From Datnioides undecimradiatus (Eukaryota; Chordata; Actinopteri; Lobotiformes; Datnioididae), in NCBI GenBank assembly GCA_008933995.1, contig WARS01000043.1, positions 3,958,001-4,022,000 on the forward strand: a DNA stretch of 64,000 nucleotides. Direction: 5' to 3'. The position numbers and the translations under genes were made by a program. The notes below the pieces were generated by a model that was not told the origin of the DNA, did no database searches, and saw only the letters and a program-made list of their open reading frames with translations. This document shows positions 62,501 through 64,000 of the stretch, in pieces (within the stretch, counting starts at the first letter, position 1; each line of letters starts with the position of its first letter).

Positions 62501-63325
62501 AGCTCCATATGTGCGGATGTATTTATAGCCTGGTTTTCCCGACTGAGATGGGAACTCTAACCATGGGATAAGAGCCATGTTGGACCCATATAGGAACATG
62601 GATGGCGACAGAAAGAGATTTCTATCCAGATATTTTCCACTTGTTCCTCTCTGACACATGGGCAGGCCTTCGCAGAGGAAGTGCTAAAGACGTTTCCAAC
62701 GACCAGAAAGGGGAAGCCAAGACTTGACAGCAGGAAGCGACTTCCTGAAGCCGGTTTGGGGATCCGACCAATACAAAGGAAGCACAAAGCATAAGAGGAG
62801 CTTTTCTTTGAGGAGCATAAAGGCAGGACCTCTTACGTAACTGGGTGGATTTATACGCTCCACGTCAAACACAGGGGGCCCTCAGAGTATGTTCTCTGGG
62901 GAAGGGGCTGAGTCCGAGTCCCTGCTGGTGCTTCTGGCCAAGCACAACAGTGGAGAGCAACAGACTGAAGAACTGCCGCCTCTTTATGGAGCAGTATTAA
63001 ACCGAAGTCCGAAAACAAAGCAGTTAAACCGGCGTTTTGTCCACTGAGAAGCAGTAAATCCTGTTTTATTTAACACCTCTGTTTTCCTCTCAGGCTCAGG
63101 CTTTATGGATGGAATGGATAACAGAAAAACACTATTATTTGAACCTGACACTTGCTGCTGCCTTGTTGACACATTATTAGTTGTTTTGTGAATGTTCAAA
63201 AGGCCTCATGTGACCCAGGGTGGTAGAACTAGAAGTTATTGGGTCTTTAAAGTAGCAAGAACATCCAAGAACATCCACGTTAAGACGGTTCAAATTAAGA
63301 AAGCAACCTTTTCTCTTTGTTTCAG

Positions 63326-63445
63326 GCTTCTGTCCACGCTAACCCCGACTACACGGACAACTTCTCACTGAGAAAACGAATCAGACCGGTCCCCAGAGAA
63401 GAAGAAGTTAATCTGCCAGCTGTGCTTTTTCAGTTTGTACAATGA
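63326..63445 (+). CDS. Candidate terminal exon of an unidentified gene
   Basis: Acceptor TTTGTTTCAG precedes an open frame of exactly 39 codons plus TGA, reading ASVHANPDYTDNFSLRKR and ending LPAVLFQFVQ. The hydrophilic, tyrosine- and arginine-bearing composition looks protein-like. I cannot link it to a family, find its partner exons with confidence, or see a nearby polyadenylation signal. An open stretch of this size is not rare by chance. Confidence 0.15.
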   Translation, partial: ASVHANPDYTDNFSLRKRIRPVPREEEVNLPAVLFQFVQ

Positions 63446-64000
63446 AAAGGGTGCTATTACGAAACAGTAAAGAAAAGCAGTGATGTGTGGCAGCACACGA
63501 TGAGACAACCTTCAACCGCCACCTACAACTTTGTGCTCGTTGAGTTTGTCACATGACCTGGCAACCATAAAAAAAAAATCAGCACAGCAGTTTGGGAATG
63601 GCTGCCGTTTAACGAGGTTCTGTAACAGTTGTCACATCCCTCACTGATTAATGTGACGACTGTTGTTCGGGTGCTTAGCTCATGAAATATCAGATTGTTG
63701 TTATAATTGCACCTCACGATAAGCGTCCTACCAACTGTCTATCATAAGCATCATCATCCTGTCTCACATTGACCACTGACCTTAAATCAGAAACAGGAAA
63801 TGGGTTGAACTTCAAACTGGTTCACACGTGTTAATTCCTGTAGGATCATTGATGAAACGTGGAGGAAACAGATGTGTGTTTAACTGGATGAGAAGAAAAC
63901 ACTGTTTTTACATGAACTCCCACTGGTTTTAACACACTTCTCCAGTCTGCGGTGTGTTTGGAGGTCCCCTCCCTCTGAACTTGTTCTGCGTGAGGTTCAA

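Larger units (their letters stand above)
56101..64000. other. Region upstream of hopx with no firm gene
   Basis: The first 350 bases are GC-rich and probably hold the hopx promoter and 5' UTR. Beyond that I can name no gene; SPINK2 and REST follow HOPX in human, but neither was seen. A dispersed repeat lies at 59308-59536. A few open, splice-flanked stretches (58068-58136, 59009-59063, 62666-62794, 63326-63445) could be exons, but their frames are short enough to arise by chance and none resembles a known protein. Confidence 0.55.

Noticed and set aside
1..64000. tRNA genes, rRNA, CRISPR arrays, retroviral or autonomous transposon coding regions
   Set aside because: None was recognised on either strand by eye; a tRNAscan-SE or RepeatMasker run would be needed to exclude small or decayed ones.

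Overview
This window is vertebrate nuclear DNA, most likely from a ray-finned (teleost) fish. Genes are split by GT/AG introns. Proteins resemble human ones exon by exon but with fish-like changes. Several dispersed repeats match families common in perciform-type fish genomes. There is no bacterial-style operon, phage, CRISPR or other prokaryotic element. All gene names rest on protein families I recognise by eye; no database search was run.

Layout, left to right. 1-5224: no firm gene; a local family of about four diverged ~200-250 bp repeats and microsatellites. 5225-13518 (minus): seven phase-compatible exons of a long coiled-coil protein I cannot name, with a possible one-base frameshift in the most upstream exon. 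18690-21818 (minus): leprotl1, four coding exons, 131 aa. 22558-29471 (plus): srp72, 19 coding exons, 668 aa, divergent from leprotl1 across a 739 bp shared upstream region. 30685-31761 (plus): an intact, single-exon SNAPC1 gene, whose human relative has many introns. 32695-34719 (plus): arl9, four coding exons, 256 aa. 36231-42352 (plus): a THEG-repeat gene (thegl/spmap2l-like), eight coding exons, 263 aa. 49939-56100 (minus): hopx, two coding exons, 75 aa. 56101-64000: no gene I can name, only repeats and weak exon candidates.

The order SRP72-ARL9-THEGL-HOPX, with the same relative strands, is the order I recall for human 4q12, so this is an old conserved block. The intronless SNAPC1 sits inside it, between srp72 and arl9. 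The genes are not a pathway: SRP72 is part of the signal recognition particle, SNAPC1 acts in snRNA transcription, ARL9 is an Arf-like GTPase, THEGL is a germ-cell protein, HOPX is a non-DNA-binding homeodomain cofactor, and LEPROTL1 is an endosomal/Golgi membrane protein.

Exon models for leprotl1, srp72, arl9, thegl and hopx were joined by hand. In each the splice phases agree and the summed coding length is a multiple of three. UTR limits, transcription starts and repeat edges are approximate. I found no previously undescribed multi-gene system. The best leads are the intronless SNAPC1, the unnamed coiled-coil gene with its possible frameshift, the local repeat family at 2.2-5.2 kb, and an RFX-like inverted repeat just upstream of the THEG gene.
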